64,000 bases of DNA from Gigaspora rosea (GCA_003550325.1 QKWP01000640.1:1-64000); one strand, 5' to 3'. Positions 35,755-46,931 are shown, numbered from the stretch's first letter. Notes: generated by a model not told the origin, from the sequence alone. Program-made: numbers and translations.

Positions 35755-36838
35755 AGGACCCCGAAGAATATATGTAATACTGAGATCTGGCTTTGTATAG
35801 ACTTATATATAATTTTTCCATATGTCATATGTTTAAATTTGTATAACCAACTGGTAATTTTTTGAAAAGTTAGATGTTTATTTGTATAACAAAGATGATC
35901 TTTATAACAAGTACGATCTTTTTTTGTATAACGATACTATATATACATCGGGAAAATTTTTAAGTAGATATAAATCGATATATACCGTATGTTGCAGCTA
36001 CCTTTTTTTGCCGATTTTTAACAAAAAAAAACCGTGGGTAGCTTATTTACTATTCTAAGTAATTTAAAGCGCAATAAAGAGGTAGCTTATTTTTGAATAC
36101 AAAACTTTAATAAGTAAAATAAATAAATAAATAATAAATAAATATGCAGAAAAAAATCGGGAGTAACTTATAAAGCGATTTTTGGTCAATCAATTATAGT
36201 CGCTACATAGTAAAGTCTAAATTTTACTAAGCAAATCGATTAAAGTTGCATAAGTAACATTGTTCAGCAGATCAAAATACGCGTACCCTGAAAATTTCAT
36301 ACAAATCGGAGAACTTTCTATTATTTGACTTTTAATTTTTACGTTCAACGGATTTTTTTTTATAAAAAAAAAACCGTTGAACGTAAAAATTAAAAGTCAA
36401 ATAATAAGAAGTTCTCCAATTTGTATGAAATTTTCAGGGTACGCGTATTTTGATCTGCTGAACAATGTTACTTATGCGACTTTAATCGATTTGCTTAGTA
36501 AAATTTAGACTTTACTATGTAGCAACGTTCATAGATCGTATGGGTAGCTTATTTTCGGAACTAAAAATTTTGTTTAATTTGAACACGGTTAACTACCGCC
36601 CTTCTTTTTCTAGATAGGTTTCTGATTTTCTCTTTGTCACTTTTTTTTGTGTAATTATGTTTTTGGCTTTGGTGGTTAACATGATCATACTGGTACTCAG
36701 ATTTGAAATTGTATAATTTATAGTAAATTTGAACTTATATGATAATTTTGTATAAAGCTTTTAATAAAATTAAATGTATAAAGTTATATTAAAATTTTGA
36801 GTCTGGATCTGAGTTATATATGTATTCTTCGGGGTCCT
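35755..36838. mobile_element. hAT-like element, 1084 bp, perfect 8-bp TSD
   Basis: The ends are AGGACCCCGAAGAATA...TATTCTTCGGGGTCCT. AGTCAATA precedes (35747-35754) and follows (36839-36846) the element exactly, the 8-bp duplication expected for hAT. The interior holds several GGTAGCTTATTT words and the long hairpin at 36202-36523, derived from the neighbouring MITE family, so this is a nested structure. No transposase frame is present. Confidence 0.85.
36202..36523. repeat. near-perfect hairpin with about 160-bp arms
   Basis: The arm from 36202 (GCTACATAGTAAAGTCTAAA...) to about 36360 is repeated in inverted form from about 36364 to 36523 (...TTTAGACTTTACTATGTAGC) with only a few mismatches; the centre is a run of T, TATA, a run of A. 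Such a structure can extrude as a cruciform in DNA and would give a long double-stranded RNA if transcribed. It most likely arose from two head-to-head MITE copies. Confidence 0.9.
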
Positions 36839-36846
36839 AGTCAATA

Positions 36847-39800
36847 CCAGTGCTGTTATTATATTACTAGTGATGCTGTTATATGCTACTGCTTGTGTTG
36901 AACTTGTACTAACTTACCGTACTTTTTTTTGTTACTAGAATCAGAATCTTATAAGTAGGTTTCTTTTTTTTCTTTTTTTGCTTCCTAGAACTAGAATTCC
37001 ATAAATTTTTTTTTATTGTTTGCTTGTTTTATTTTTCTTATTTTAACTTTTTCTTTTTTTTGCAAGTTTGTTTTACTAGAAAACTGGATAGAAGATTGAA
37101 ACCAGCTCTTGCAAATATCAATATTAGAGATTTAGAACTGGTTCTTGTAAGATAAGTAGTTCCATTAGTTGCTTTTTTTCTATTTTATCCTTTTTTAGCT
37201 TGAACTAATAACTTTTGTGGCTTAGTTAGTAGTATATGTTTATGGAATATAAATATTCTAAGCTTTTGTTATTTTGGTATTGTTATTATAAAGATTCTAG
37301 ATTTTTGTCATTCTAGTACAATTGTTTATAAAAAATTAAGATTCTGAGCTTTTGTATTCTAGTACTATCATTTATAGAATATAAATAATATAAGCTTTCG
37401 TTGTTTTAATATTGTTAGTGATTTCAGACTTTTGCATTTCTGTGCTATCGTTTGTGAAGTTTTAGGTTTTTGTTAATGATTTCAGGCTTCACTAGTTAAT
37501 TGAGGCTTTGAACTTTGGGCTAATTCTTCTCTAGAAATAGTTTCACTAAAACAACTAGTAGATTGCTTTGGTACCTTTGTTGAACTCTTTATAAATATAA
37601 TTTATTATTTGTCTAAGTATTGTAAGATTAGTGGTTTTTTTTTGTTTGTTTGTTTTATTATTTTTTTTCGAACTAATTTTTCATTTTTAGATTTAGCTTC
37701 ATATATTATTTTGGTATTATTGTTGTAGCTTTTGTTGGTGGATCTTATACTTTCAGTATTATTATTGTTTGAACCTTTAGTATCATCATTCTTGAAGCTT
37801 GTTATCGATATGTTATGTTTAGATAGCTTGGTAAAAGCAGTTGTAGTATATAATAGTATAATAAAAATATTTGTTATATAATAGTTTAAGTTTTAGTATT
37901 AGCAATTATAATTGTAGTTGGGTTATAGCTAGAATTAGTTGGTGTTTTTTTATTTGTAACTGATCATACTATAAAAATTAAAAAAAATTGTGTAATTATG
38001 AGATTGTGTTATAAAAAAAATGATTAATAAATTAAAGAAAATGGGTAATTATTATGGTATCTTGTTGATTAGTTCCACAAATCTGCAAAAAATTTTTTCT
38101 GCTAACTGCATATATGCACCAAACGATAAAAATTAATTACTATTTAAATTGATAAAAATCAATTACTATCTAAATTGATAAAAATCGATTATTATCTAAA
38201 TTGATAAAAATCAATAGTAGAGATTATAATTGATATATATTTTAACTATTATATATTGATACTATTCAGCCTGCAAATTTTGGTAATAAATCCTCTAATC
38301 CTATTCTTGCCCTATACTACTAACCCTAATCTATGCTTTAATCTATATAAATAACTGGGTCTTGTAGCAGTTTACTAGTTGAATTAGCACAGAATTTGGC
38401 ATGGGTAATAAACATAAATTTATATACTACTACAATAACAATATGAATTAGCTATTAAAACATAAATTTATATAAATAATCAATATAAAATAAACAAGCT
38501 AATTGTATATAAAGCAAAAAAAAATTTGTAAAGAATTGTTTTTGTTAAAATGTACAAAATAACTTCATTAGTGAATATTTTTTTTAAAAAAATTTTTTTA
38601 CTAGTCTTTTGCTCTCTATAAAACAAGCCAAAATGCATCATGAGCCAATCTATATGTTGTGATACATATGTTTAATCTGAATGTATCATTTCACATGATG
38701 TGATATTAAACACTACTCTTTGTTATAATGTCTGTGCCATTTATATTATGTATTTCATAAAATGTTCCTGTGTATACCACAAGATCTGTACCATTTTGAG
38801 TATTAAAAAGACCAAAAAAAAGTAACTCACTATAAATAACATCAGCAGTAATACCAAAATAGAAATGTGAAACTAATAGCAATACTGACATTTACAAAGG
38901 CACCAATATACAAATAAAAATACTAGCAGCATGACACTATCATATGCACCAACATACAAGGGATAACACATTCATATAAAACACCAAGTGATAGCTCTAA
39001 TATATAATAACACCAAGCCAACACTAACAAATATATTAATCCAGTAACAAATAAACAAGCAGTTAGGGGAGAGCCAAAATCAGCTGATTCTTTAAAGGAG
39101 AGATCAGAAAAAATAAAAATTTAATTAATATGAAGCTCTAACTAAAATGAGAGTCAAAATTTTGGCCAAAATTGAATTAATAGTACCCTTAATAAAAAAC
39201 AAATAAACAAAAAGATACAAACAAAAAAAAAAAGTAATACCCTATAAATGATATTAGCATTGTTACCAAAATGACAAAGTGAAACTAATGATACCACTAA
39301 CAATTACGAAAGTACATACAAAAAAATTCAAGTAGTACTAGTTATGGTACCAAATTTGATTTTTGAAAAAGGCCTATTTCGTTTTTTTAGAGAAAATTAA
39401 AATTTTTTATAAAAAAGAAACAAATAAAATATATATAGATAAGTCCTTATAATTTTATCTATCCAAAAAAAGTATCAAATAATTTTGTCTTTCAAGAAAA
39501 TAGATCAAAAACAATTTTGTCTTTAAATTTTAATTTCAGGTTTTAGAACCTGAAATGATTTTATTCTCATGTATAAGCAGCTCAATACTGATATATGAAT
39601 AAAAGTACTAGTATAATGACACCAATATCAGGAAATTAAAAATATTAATAATCTGTAGTGATCTTCAAATTTATTAAATCAGTGCATAATCTTGTTTAAC
39701 AAATTGCAAAAATCTTCAAAATTTAGATTTTTGTAGTTCTTCGCAGATTTTTTGACAAAAAATTTGTGCAAATTTTTAAAAAGTATAATCTTTGCAAATT

Positions 39801-40095
39801 ATAATAGGCGGTGTACTGGCGGTGTCTATTATAATCTGCGATAATCTCCAAAATTATAACTACTATACCTACTTGCTGGTAAGAATACAATAGGAAAAAC
39901 AATAAACAAAACAAATGATAAAATAAAAAAAGCGCTTTTTTTTATTTTTTTATTTTAAATTTTATTATTTTTTAAAATTCGAATAAAACTGATAGTGGGA
40001 ATAAAGAGTAATTTTCTAGTTATTCCCATAATAAGGAATAACCAGAATTTACTTTTATTTCCATATGCACATACATTAATTTTTTTTATTATTAT
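36847..40095. other. long T-rich gene-free stretch with minor repeats
   Basis: Contains imperfect 60-70 bp repeats built on TTATAGAATATAAATA.T.TAAGCTTTTG (37229-37480), four copies of a 26-bp unit GATAAAAATCAATTACTATC + TAAATT at 38125-38220, and an 80-bp block present twice (38818-38900 and 39231-39312). Open frames are short and without motifs. Confidence 0.55.
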
Positions 40096-40099
40096 TTAA

Positions 40100-41834
40100 G
40101 GGTAGAGGGTATGTTGATCATTTTTCATATAATTTTCGTGGTACAAGTGAAAATCATATGTTATAAAAAATACGCCCCTGATAAAACTTTTTAAGTTTAC
40201 AATAAACCCTTGTCAAAATTTCGTGGTATGTAAATTAAAACCTCTATTTATAGTAGGGAAATTTCTAGAAGCAATTCCATTTTAAAAAAATATACTTGTA
40301 TATGCTGTAAAACTTTTCTGTGTGAACCCGAAATTTTCTGGGTTACCCTGAAAGTTCCCTTGAAATTTTCGGGGTAGTAATTTATTCTATCAGACTACTA
40401 GAATAAATAGCTTACCAAATCATATTCCTGTATTCGTAAACGTGGTATGAAAACCCAAATCTGCTCTTATGACATGTATATACGTATGTAAATGAGAAGC
40501 ACCAAGAGACAATATTTTGACTCATTTTTTAAGAATTTTACTGGTATATGAATGCTTTTATAAGGTAATTGTCTTCTTTCTATTTTTTAAAGGTTTCTAT
40601 AAGCGTTTCAAGCATTTGGTGATTTTTATGAATCAAAAACCTTACAATGTCTTGCAAATTTTTGTATTTCAAAATTACTTTAGGTCGCATATAGACCTGT
40701 TCAGTAAGTTTTTTAACACGGTTAATATTCATAGGTACCGTTATAAATAGGAATCGGGGTTGAAAGAGATAAACAGAAGGCATTTATTTATTACTAAGCA
40801 TCAGTAGAAGTCCTTCTTATATTCCGCTTAGCAGAGATGGAGGATGCAGGTGGAACATATAGTGTTAGACATTATTATTACTAAGGGTAACGTGCATGCT
40901 ACCTTCGTTTCCTAGTCCATTTTTTTGTCTTTCTATTCGTTATTCGGTTTTTTTTTTTATTTTTTATTTTATTTGTAATTTTCATTGGTTCATCTTTTTC
41001 ACTGAGCTTTTAAATGAATTTTAGAGCACACTGATGAACTATCATTGTTTAAAATTTTTTAGATCATGATAATTTATGTTCACAAATCGTGTAATGTATT
41101 TGTCCAAAAATATATAAACCACAAGCACGGTTCGTCGCGCATTAATTCTAGAATAAAGAAAAAAACCTCTACTCATCCACGGGACAAAAACAAGCGAATA
41201 CAATTCATGTCATTGGACCGTCGAAAATTTAGCGAAAAGCAATTTTTTCGGATGCATCGAAGTTCAAATTTTTGGCACAGATGGAAGAGAATTGTGTTAG
41301 AAAGATTTGTGTTAGAAAGATCAAAAATAACCCTTATTACCGCAGCATGTAAAACCGATGGTAAGATTTGGTGGGGATATGGGTGTGTATCATGTTGGAA
41401 ATGATTGTAGAATTGAGAGAACAATGGATAAGGAGTTACATCATAAAATAATAAAAGATGCGAGTGAAACAGATTGCAATGCAAAATTACTATGTTGAAC
41501 CAAAGCTATTTCATTTTAACGAAATTATTTCTTATTGGCGAAATATTTCTGAAGATGGTGAAATTTATAATAAAAAAATTTTTTTTTACCTATGTAATCA
41601 AGAATGCTTGTAAAAATTCTAGCATTTGTAAAATTCACTAGTTATATGATTTATAAAATGTAAATATCGCTATTTAATTCAAAAAAAAAAAAAAGATTAA
41701 AAAAAAAAAAAAAGATAGATAGTATCGATTATCATAGAAAATTCTAGATCTTCGATTTTCTACGATCTTCCACATACGTTACACAAAAATTACTACATTT
41801 CCATATATGAAATTGATCATCATACCCTCTACCC
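40100..41834. mobile_element. TTAA-flanked 1.7-kb element enclosing a Sel1 scrap
   Basis: The left end GGGTAGAGGGTATGTTGATC (40100) and inverted right end GGGTAGAGGGTATGATGATC (41834) are matched, with TTAA on both sides. TTAA targets are characteristic of piggyBac-type elements, though the terminal bases are not the classical ones. The same end type borders 43015-43381. The interior includes a broken Sel1 sequence (40750-40890) and a 112-codon frame (41066-41404) I cannot identify. Confidence 0.6.
40750..40890 (+). pseudogene. broken Sel1-repeat fragment
   Basis: One frame reads GIGVERDKQKAFIYY, then a stop (40795-40797), then ...LAEMEDAGGTYSVRHYYY and another stop. This matches the Sel1 plan GIGVEKDE..AF.YY.KSAEMG...G.Y.VGYCY seen at 24584, with an insertion and two stops. 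It is a relic of a second Sel1 gene, and it lies inside a TTAA-flanked inverted-repeat element. Confidence 0.75.
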
Positions 41835-41879
41835 TTAAACATTATTATTATTATTATTTAAATATTTTTTTTAAAATTT

Positions 41880-42760
41880 GAATTTTATTTTTTAAACAAT
41901 TTATTTTTTTAATGGTTTTTTTAATTAATTTATTCGGTTTAAAATTAATTTTATTTTTTTATTTTAAATTTTTTTTTAGTACATTTTTTTTAATTTTTTA
42001 TTATTTTTTTAATTTTTTTAATTTTAATTTTATTATTTATTATTTTTTTCTTGTTTTTTTTGTTTATTTATTTTTTAAATTATTTTTTATTTTCTATTTT
42101 TTTTCTATTTTTAATTTGAAACTGTCTTGGCGCTACCTGGGGTGGTAAATAATTCACTGCCACCCTATTCAAATTAAATACTAAATTGACTGACTGACCC
42201 TACCCTATGGTGAGTGCGTCATCAAATTACTATTTAATTTGGACAGAGTGGTATACCAACCCAGGTAGCACAAAAACTTTTCATTTTAATTTTAATTTAT
42301 TTTTTTATCATTTTTTATAATTTTTTTTAATTTTTTTAATTTTTTTTTTAAACGGTTATTTTTTTAAATTGTTTTTTATTTATTTTATTTTAATTGTTTT
42401 TAACAGTTTATTTTTTTAAAATTTTTTAATTTTTTTTAACGTTTTGATTTTTTTTTATTTACTGTTAAAAATTTTTTTAATAATAATATATACATTTTTT
42501 TTTACCACTTTAGATCTTTTTTTATTTATTTTTAAATTTTTTTTATTTAAATTTTAAATAAATTATTTACAGTAGTCCCTGGATCTAAATCTTTTTCCAC
42601 GATCTGCAGATCTATAAAAATAAGATACCAGTAAGTATTTTTTTTTTGTATTTTTTTAAATTTTTTTTTTTAATTTTAATTTTTTATTATTTTATTTTTT
42701 AATTAAATTATTTTTTTAAATTATCAACCCTATATAATTAGCCAATCACATTAAAAATTG
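41880..42760. repeat. extreme T-rich low-complexity tract
   Basis: About 880 bp dominated by T/A runs (TTTTTTATTTT, TTTTAATTTT) on the plus strand, interrupted by the small hairpin MITE at 42130. The 78-codon frame at 41912-42148 is only poly-Phe/Leu/Ile/Tyr from T runs and is not a gene. Confidence 0.8.
42130..42271. mobile_element. hairpin MITE with GYGCTACCTGGG ends
   Basis: The left end GCGCTACCTGGGGTGGTA and the inverted right end GTGCTACCTGGGTTGGTA match at 16 of 18 positions, and CAAATTAAATA repeats inverted further in. It is conspicuous as the only G+C-balanced piece within 880 bp of T-rich sequence. Confidence 0.6.
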
Positions 42761-43014
42761 ATGATCATACTGTAAGTTACAAATAAATTTTTTTTTTTAT
42801 TACTGTAAGTTAGGCCATATAAACTTAATTTTTTGGTTCTCATAACCCGGCTGGGTCATAATTTGAAAATTTTTTGAAAAAAATTTTTTTATATGTTTTA
42901 ATAGCCGGGTGGGATTTCAAAAAATTTTTTTAAAAAATTTTATAAAATTTAAAATTTTTTATATATAAAATTTTTTAAATAAAGTCCAGGTAGGCGGGTC
43001 ATTACTTTATTTAA

Positions 43015-43381
43015 GAGTAGAGCAAACGTAGATCATTTAAAATAGTGATCACGTTGTGATCATATGAAATTAGATGATCAACCAATTATGATTGTAAACA
43101 ACATAGATTCAACATCAGAATTAATTATTTTTGTGTAACTAAGGAATATTTGTGCCAACTTAGAAAATCTTTATGACATATAGAAGTATAATTTTTTCAA
43201 GTTCTATATTCATTAAAATTTTACTATTATAAAAAGAGTATTTTGTACTACATATTATAAAATTTTTGGCTAAATTAATAAAAACTGTAAAAAGTTTTAT
43301 TTGTAGCACATTTTTATTTTCTATATAAATCTTATTGTACCACTAAAATCATATGATAAATAATCTACGTTCATTCTACCC
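43015..43381. mobile_element. TTAA-flanked MITE nested in 42811-43830
   Basis: The left end GAGTAGAGCAAACGTAGATC and inverted right end GGGTAGAATGAACGTAGATT match at 16 of 20 positions, with TTAA on each side (43011-43014, 43382-43385). The ends resemble those of 40100-41834, so both probably belong to one TTAA family. Confidence 0.6.
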
Positions 43382-43399
43382 TTAATACTATAATGTCGA

Positions 43400-43690
43400 G
43401 TAGAGTTTCTCAAATTCAAATTAAATTAAATATTGGATCAATTTGAATTTGATCAAATCAAATTAACCCTGATTTGAATTTGATTTGATTCAAATATTTG
43501 GATTTGAATTTGATTTGAATTTGAATTTTAATAGTAATTTTCAAATCAAACCAAATATTTATCAAATCAAATCAAATTTGACCAGATTTGAATTTGATCA
43601 AATTAAATATAGTCAAATTTGAATTTGAATTTGATCAAATATTTGATTCAAATATTTGAAGATCAAATCAAATTGCGGAACCCTATATCA
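43400..43690. repeat. degenerate TTTGAAT/ATTTGAT array with hAT-like ends
   Basis: About 250 bp is built from TTTGAATTTGATTTGAATTT and its complement. The flanking ends TAGAGTTTCTCAAATT and (inverted) TAGGGTTCCGCAATTT are similar and recall hAT termini, but no clear target duplication is seen. Confidence 0.5.
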
Positions 43691-44160
43691 AGGTATTATT
43701 TTTTATAATTAAAATTTAAATTTTATAATTTAAAAAATTTTAAAAATTTTTAAATAAAAGTCCGGCCGGCCAGATCATTTTTTTTGTTTTATGTTATAAG
43801 AACCAAAAAATTAACTTTATATAGCCTTATATTTTTTTTTAATAAATGTTAAATTTTTTTATTAGAGCTGTCACTGGATCCATCTTTGGAACCATTACTA
43901 GAGCCATTGCTGGGGCCATGAAGTTGTTGTGTGTTCGTGTTTTCTGGTATAAGGTATTGGTCATTTTAGTTAATTTCTTTGTTTTTTCCAGTACATTTTC
44001 ATCATTTTTGGTGGGTTGTGATAGTGTTGTGATTAGTATTCTTTTTTTCATACTAACATTCTTTTTTTTTAAAATGAACTTGGTACAATTGTTACTATGG
44101 AATAGCACGACATTTAAAACAGACGAAGTAGGTTGTTAAGATAAGAAACATGAATAGAAA

Positions 44161-44204
44161 AATAGTATTAATGGAATTGGAGTTGAAAAAAATGAACATC
44201 ATTA
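44161..44204 (+). pseudogene. Sel1 scrap cut by a transposon end
   Basis: One frame reads NSINGIGVEKNEHH then stop. NGIGVEKNE is the Sel1 signature of the gene at 24584. The match ends at 44195, exactly where the ACATCA-type terminus at 44196 begins, so the element probably inserted into, or captured, a Sel1 gene. Confidence 0.6.
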
Positions 44205-44873
44205 GTGAATTATATATATGTAATCTTACGTAAGATATTACAGCCCGTAATATTATGAAAATCTTATGATCGATGTGGTATATTACGTAATATTTTATAT
44301 TATATTATGGTAATGTTACGGTTATTATTTCGAAATATTTTGAAATATATTGCAAAATATTGCGAAATAGACCAAATAAAAAATGCAAATACCTCATCTA
44401 CAAGGGTCACATACTTATACAGATCAATAAAATAATGCACACAGAAGGTAATATTTTGATATTTTCGTATTGTTTCGCAATATTTTGCAAATTTTCGCAA
44501 ATTTGCAAAATTTTTTAAAAAATAAATAAACAATATACATATTCATATAATTATGCTTTTTTACAGGCTTTCGCAATATTTTACATAGTTTCGCAATTTA
44601 ATATAAAATTTTATATTTTTTTATTTATTATTACTATACATTATATTTACATTTATTAAATATACATTTTTAATCAATATTACATACTTTATTATATATT
44701 ACGTATTATTTTTACATTATTACAAATATTTTAAACTACTAATTCTATTACTATATACAAAAAACTAGCCCTATACACTTATTTTCGCTTACCACACAGT
44801 TAGCAATTATCTTCGCTTTTTTGTTTTCTATTGTTCTTGAAAGTGTCAGAAGTTGTAGTTGGCATGTGCAAGG

Positions 44874-45125
44874 CAGTGTTGTTACTTGGACGTTTTTTTG
44901 AACATTTTAAACATTTTTTCAAATTAAAATTACTTAAAATTTTATTAAGATAATCTATTTTAATTTTTTAACAAATGAGTAAAGCACATAAAAAAATATA
45001 AAATTATATATTTTTTAAATTACTTTATTGATTAGTTAAACATGGGACATAGGCTTGGACGATTTTGGACAATCTTGGACATTGGACAAAAAACATAGTA
45101 TGGACATGTCAAAGTGACAACACTG
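44874..45125. mobile_element. hAT-like MITE, CAGTGTTG..CAACACTG
   Basis: The left end CAGTGTTGTTACTTGGACGT and inverted right end CAGTGTTGTCACTTTGACAT match at 16 of 20 positions. The flanks GTGCAAGG and GCACAAGG are a plausible diverged 8-bp duplication. Other units of the same array carry an uninterrupted GCGCAAGGTTTC here, confirming an insertion. Confidence 0.75.
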
Positions 45126-45496
45126 GCACAAGGTTTCGAAAAGTTGTTTGTTTTCTTACAAAATGCCGAAATAAAATAAATTAATAAAAAAAATTTTAAA
45201 AATAAACCAAAAAAAAACAAAAACAAAAACACGAAACAAAAAAATAAATGAAGCAAAACCTTGCAAGAACTTATAAAAACTTGCAAAAACTTGCAAAAAC
45301 TTGTGAAAACTTGTGTCCATTTTCTAAAAAAGCATTCTTGAAAATTTAGAAATTGCTGGGGGTGTGTTCTTGAAAGTGTTAGAAGTCGTAGTTGCATGTG
45401 CAATGTTTCGTAAAGTTTTGTTTTTCTCTCGCAAAGTGCCAAAATAAAATAATTAATAAAAAAATTTTAAAAATAAACCAAAAAACAAAACCAAAA

Positions 45497-45791
45497 AGGA
45501 TTAATATATTTGTAGCCATGGTTACTGTAACCATATTTTATAAAATTGTTAATAACTCAAAATTTTACTAGGGTAACCCCTGTTGTACTACTAACAAAAA
45601 ATGCTCCTCTCGCGATTTTGTAGTAATTTTGATATTAATCCTAACTCTAATCCTAACCAATCATAATCTAACTCTAACTCTAACTTTAATATTACCCTAA
45701 CCCTAACCCTAACTATATTACATTTGGGCTTAGTTATGGACCTGGTTACAAAAAATTTATTGTAACCTATGGTTACAAATATATTAATCCT
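45497..45791. mobile_element. hAT-like MITE with internal (CCCTAA)3
   Basis: The left end AGGATTAATATATTTGTAGC and inverted right end AGGATTAATATATTTGTAAC match at 19 of 20 positions. ACCAAAA flanks both sides (7-8 bp duplication), and an empty version of the site is visible in neighbouring array units (AACCAAAAAAACAAAAAC). Inside, 45695-45712 is (CCCTAA)3, preceded by degenerate CTAACTCTAA units. Confidence 0.8.
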
Positions 45792-46503
45792 ACCAAAAAA
45801 CATGAAAAGAAAAAATAAATAAAGTAAAACCTTGCAAGAACTTGCAAAAACTTGCAAAAACTTGCAAAAACTTGCCTAAAGAAGCGTTTTTAAAAATTTA
45901 GAAATTGCTGAGGATGTGTTCTTGAAAGTGTTGGAAGTCATAGTTGGCATGCGCAAGGTTTTGAAAAGTTGTTTGTTTTTCTCGCAAAGTGCCAAAATAA
46001 AATAAATTAATAAAAAAAATTTAAAAAATAAACTAAAAAAAACAAAAACAAAAAACACGAAATGAAAAAATAAATGAAGTGAAATCTTGCAAAAACTTGC
46101 AAAAACTTGCACCAATTTTTCTAAAGAAGTATTCTTAAAATTTTAAAAATTGCTAGGGGTGTGTTCTTGAAAGTGTCAGAAGTTGTAGTTGGCATGTGCA
46201 ATGTTTCGAAAGTTGATTTTTTTCTCACAAAGTGCCAAAATAAAATAAATTAATAAAAAAAATTTTAAAAACAAACCAAAAAAACAAAAACAAAAAACAC
46301 GAAACAAAAAAATAAATGAAGTAAAACCTTGCAAGAACTTGCAAAAACTTGTACCTATTTCTCTAAAGAAGTGTTTTTGAAAATTTAGAAATTGCTAAAG
46401 TGTGTTCTTGAAAGTATCAAAAGTCATAGTTGGCATGCGCAAGGTTTCAAAAAGTTGGTTGTTTTTCTTGTAAAGTGCTGAAATAAAAAAACAAACGAAC
46501 AAA

Positions 46504-46590
46504 GGGTATGGTGACTTAGGGAAGTTGGTAAGTTGTCACCCCCAAGTGGCAGGTCTAGGGTTCAAATCCCACTAGCGACGCTTTTGAAAA
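46504..46590 (+). ncRNA. tRNA-like SINE head (A and B box)
   Basis: GGTGACTTAGGGAAGTTGGT resembles a pol III A box region, and GGTTCAAATCC about 40 bp later is a good B box. The acceptor stem does not pair and the T stem has only three good pairs, so it is not a working tRNA gene. A tRNA-derived SINE head or decayed tRNA copy is the best reading. Confidence 0.4.
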
Positions 46591-46605
46591 AATAGACCTG
46601 TGTTC

Positions 46606-46931
46606 CAGTTAGTGATTTGAACCGAGAAAATTTTTCTTAATTGGTTAAATGAACTGAAATATTTGCTATTAACCGATTCAACCAAATAAGATTACTTCAC
46701 GTTTACTTTCAGGAATTTTCAGGCCTTTACTCAAGTCTACTATGTTCATTCATTTCATTTCGGAACTTTTCGTGACCTTTGCTCTTTTATGATGTCATTT
46801 ACATTATCAACCGATTTTTAATCAGTTGTATGAATCAACCGATTAATATTTACTCAACTAGTTACTCGAAATTTATTCAGTTCGGGTCGGTTACTCGATT
46901 ATAGCCCAACCAGTTCAAATTACTAGTTCTG
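46606..46931. mobile_element. possible hAT-like MITE, CAG..ATTTGAAC ends
   Basis: The left end CAGTTAGTGATTTGAACCG and inverted right end CAGAACTAGTAATTTGAACT are similar. The interior has repeated AACCGATT/AATCGGTT words. No matching target duplication was found. Confidence 0.4.

Larger units (their letters stand above)
42811..43830. mobile_element. compound element with ATATAAASTTAATTTTTTGG ends
   Basis: The left end TAGGCCATATAAACTTAATT(TTTTGGTTCTCATAAC) and inverted right end TAAGGCTATATAAAGTTAAT(TTTTTGGTTCTTATAAC) match over about 36 bp. Both are followed inward by G+C-rich CCGG words (CCCGGCTGGG; GGCCGGCCGG). At least two other elements (43015 and 43400) sit inside. A lone relative of the right end lies at 57985-58063. 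Confidence 0.6.
44196..46480. mobile_element. relative of the 30298 element with an internal tandem array
   Basis: The left end ACATCATTAGTGAATT followed by TATGTAATCTTACGTAAG matches the left end at 30298, and the next 500 bp stay homologous (TTTCGCAATATTTTGCAAAT, ACTAGCCCTATA.ACTTATTTTCGCT). From 44833 to 46480 a unit of about 240-270 bp starting GTTCTTGAAAGTGTYAGAAG recurs at 44833, 45366, 45918, 46163 and 46404. Two MITEs interrupt the first and second units. The low-complexity minus-strand frames in it are not genes. The right end was not located. Confidence 0.65.

Noticed and set aside
41066-41404. 112-codon basic protein frame
   Set aside because: It lies inside a transposon-like element, shows no known motif, and overlaps an equally long antisense frame.
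41912-42148. 78-codon Phe/Tyr/Leu-rich frame
   Set aside because: It is produced by runs of T in low-complexity DNA.
43846-44139. 97-codon hydrophobic frame and its antisense partner
   Set aside because: Neither strand shows a motif, and T/A runs account for much of the composition.
45032-46115. Minus-strand frames rich in Phe (45032-45442, 45591-45857, 45876-46115) and the similar 31208-31612
   Set aside because: They translate the tandem unit of a non-coding element; the Phe-rich cores come from AAAATAAAA tracts, and MITEs interrupt them.
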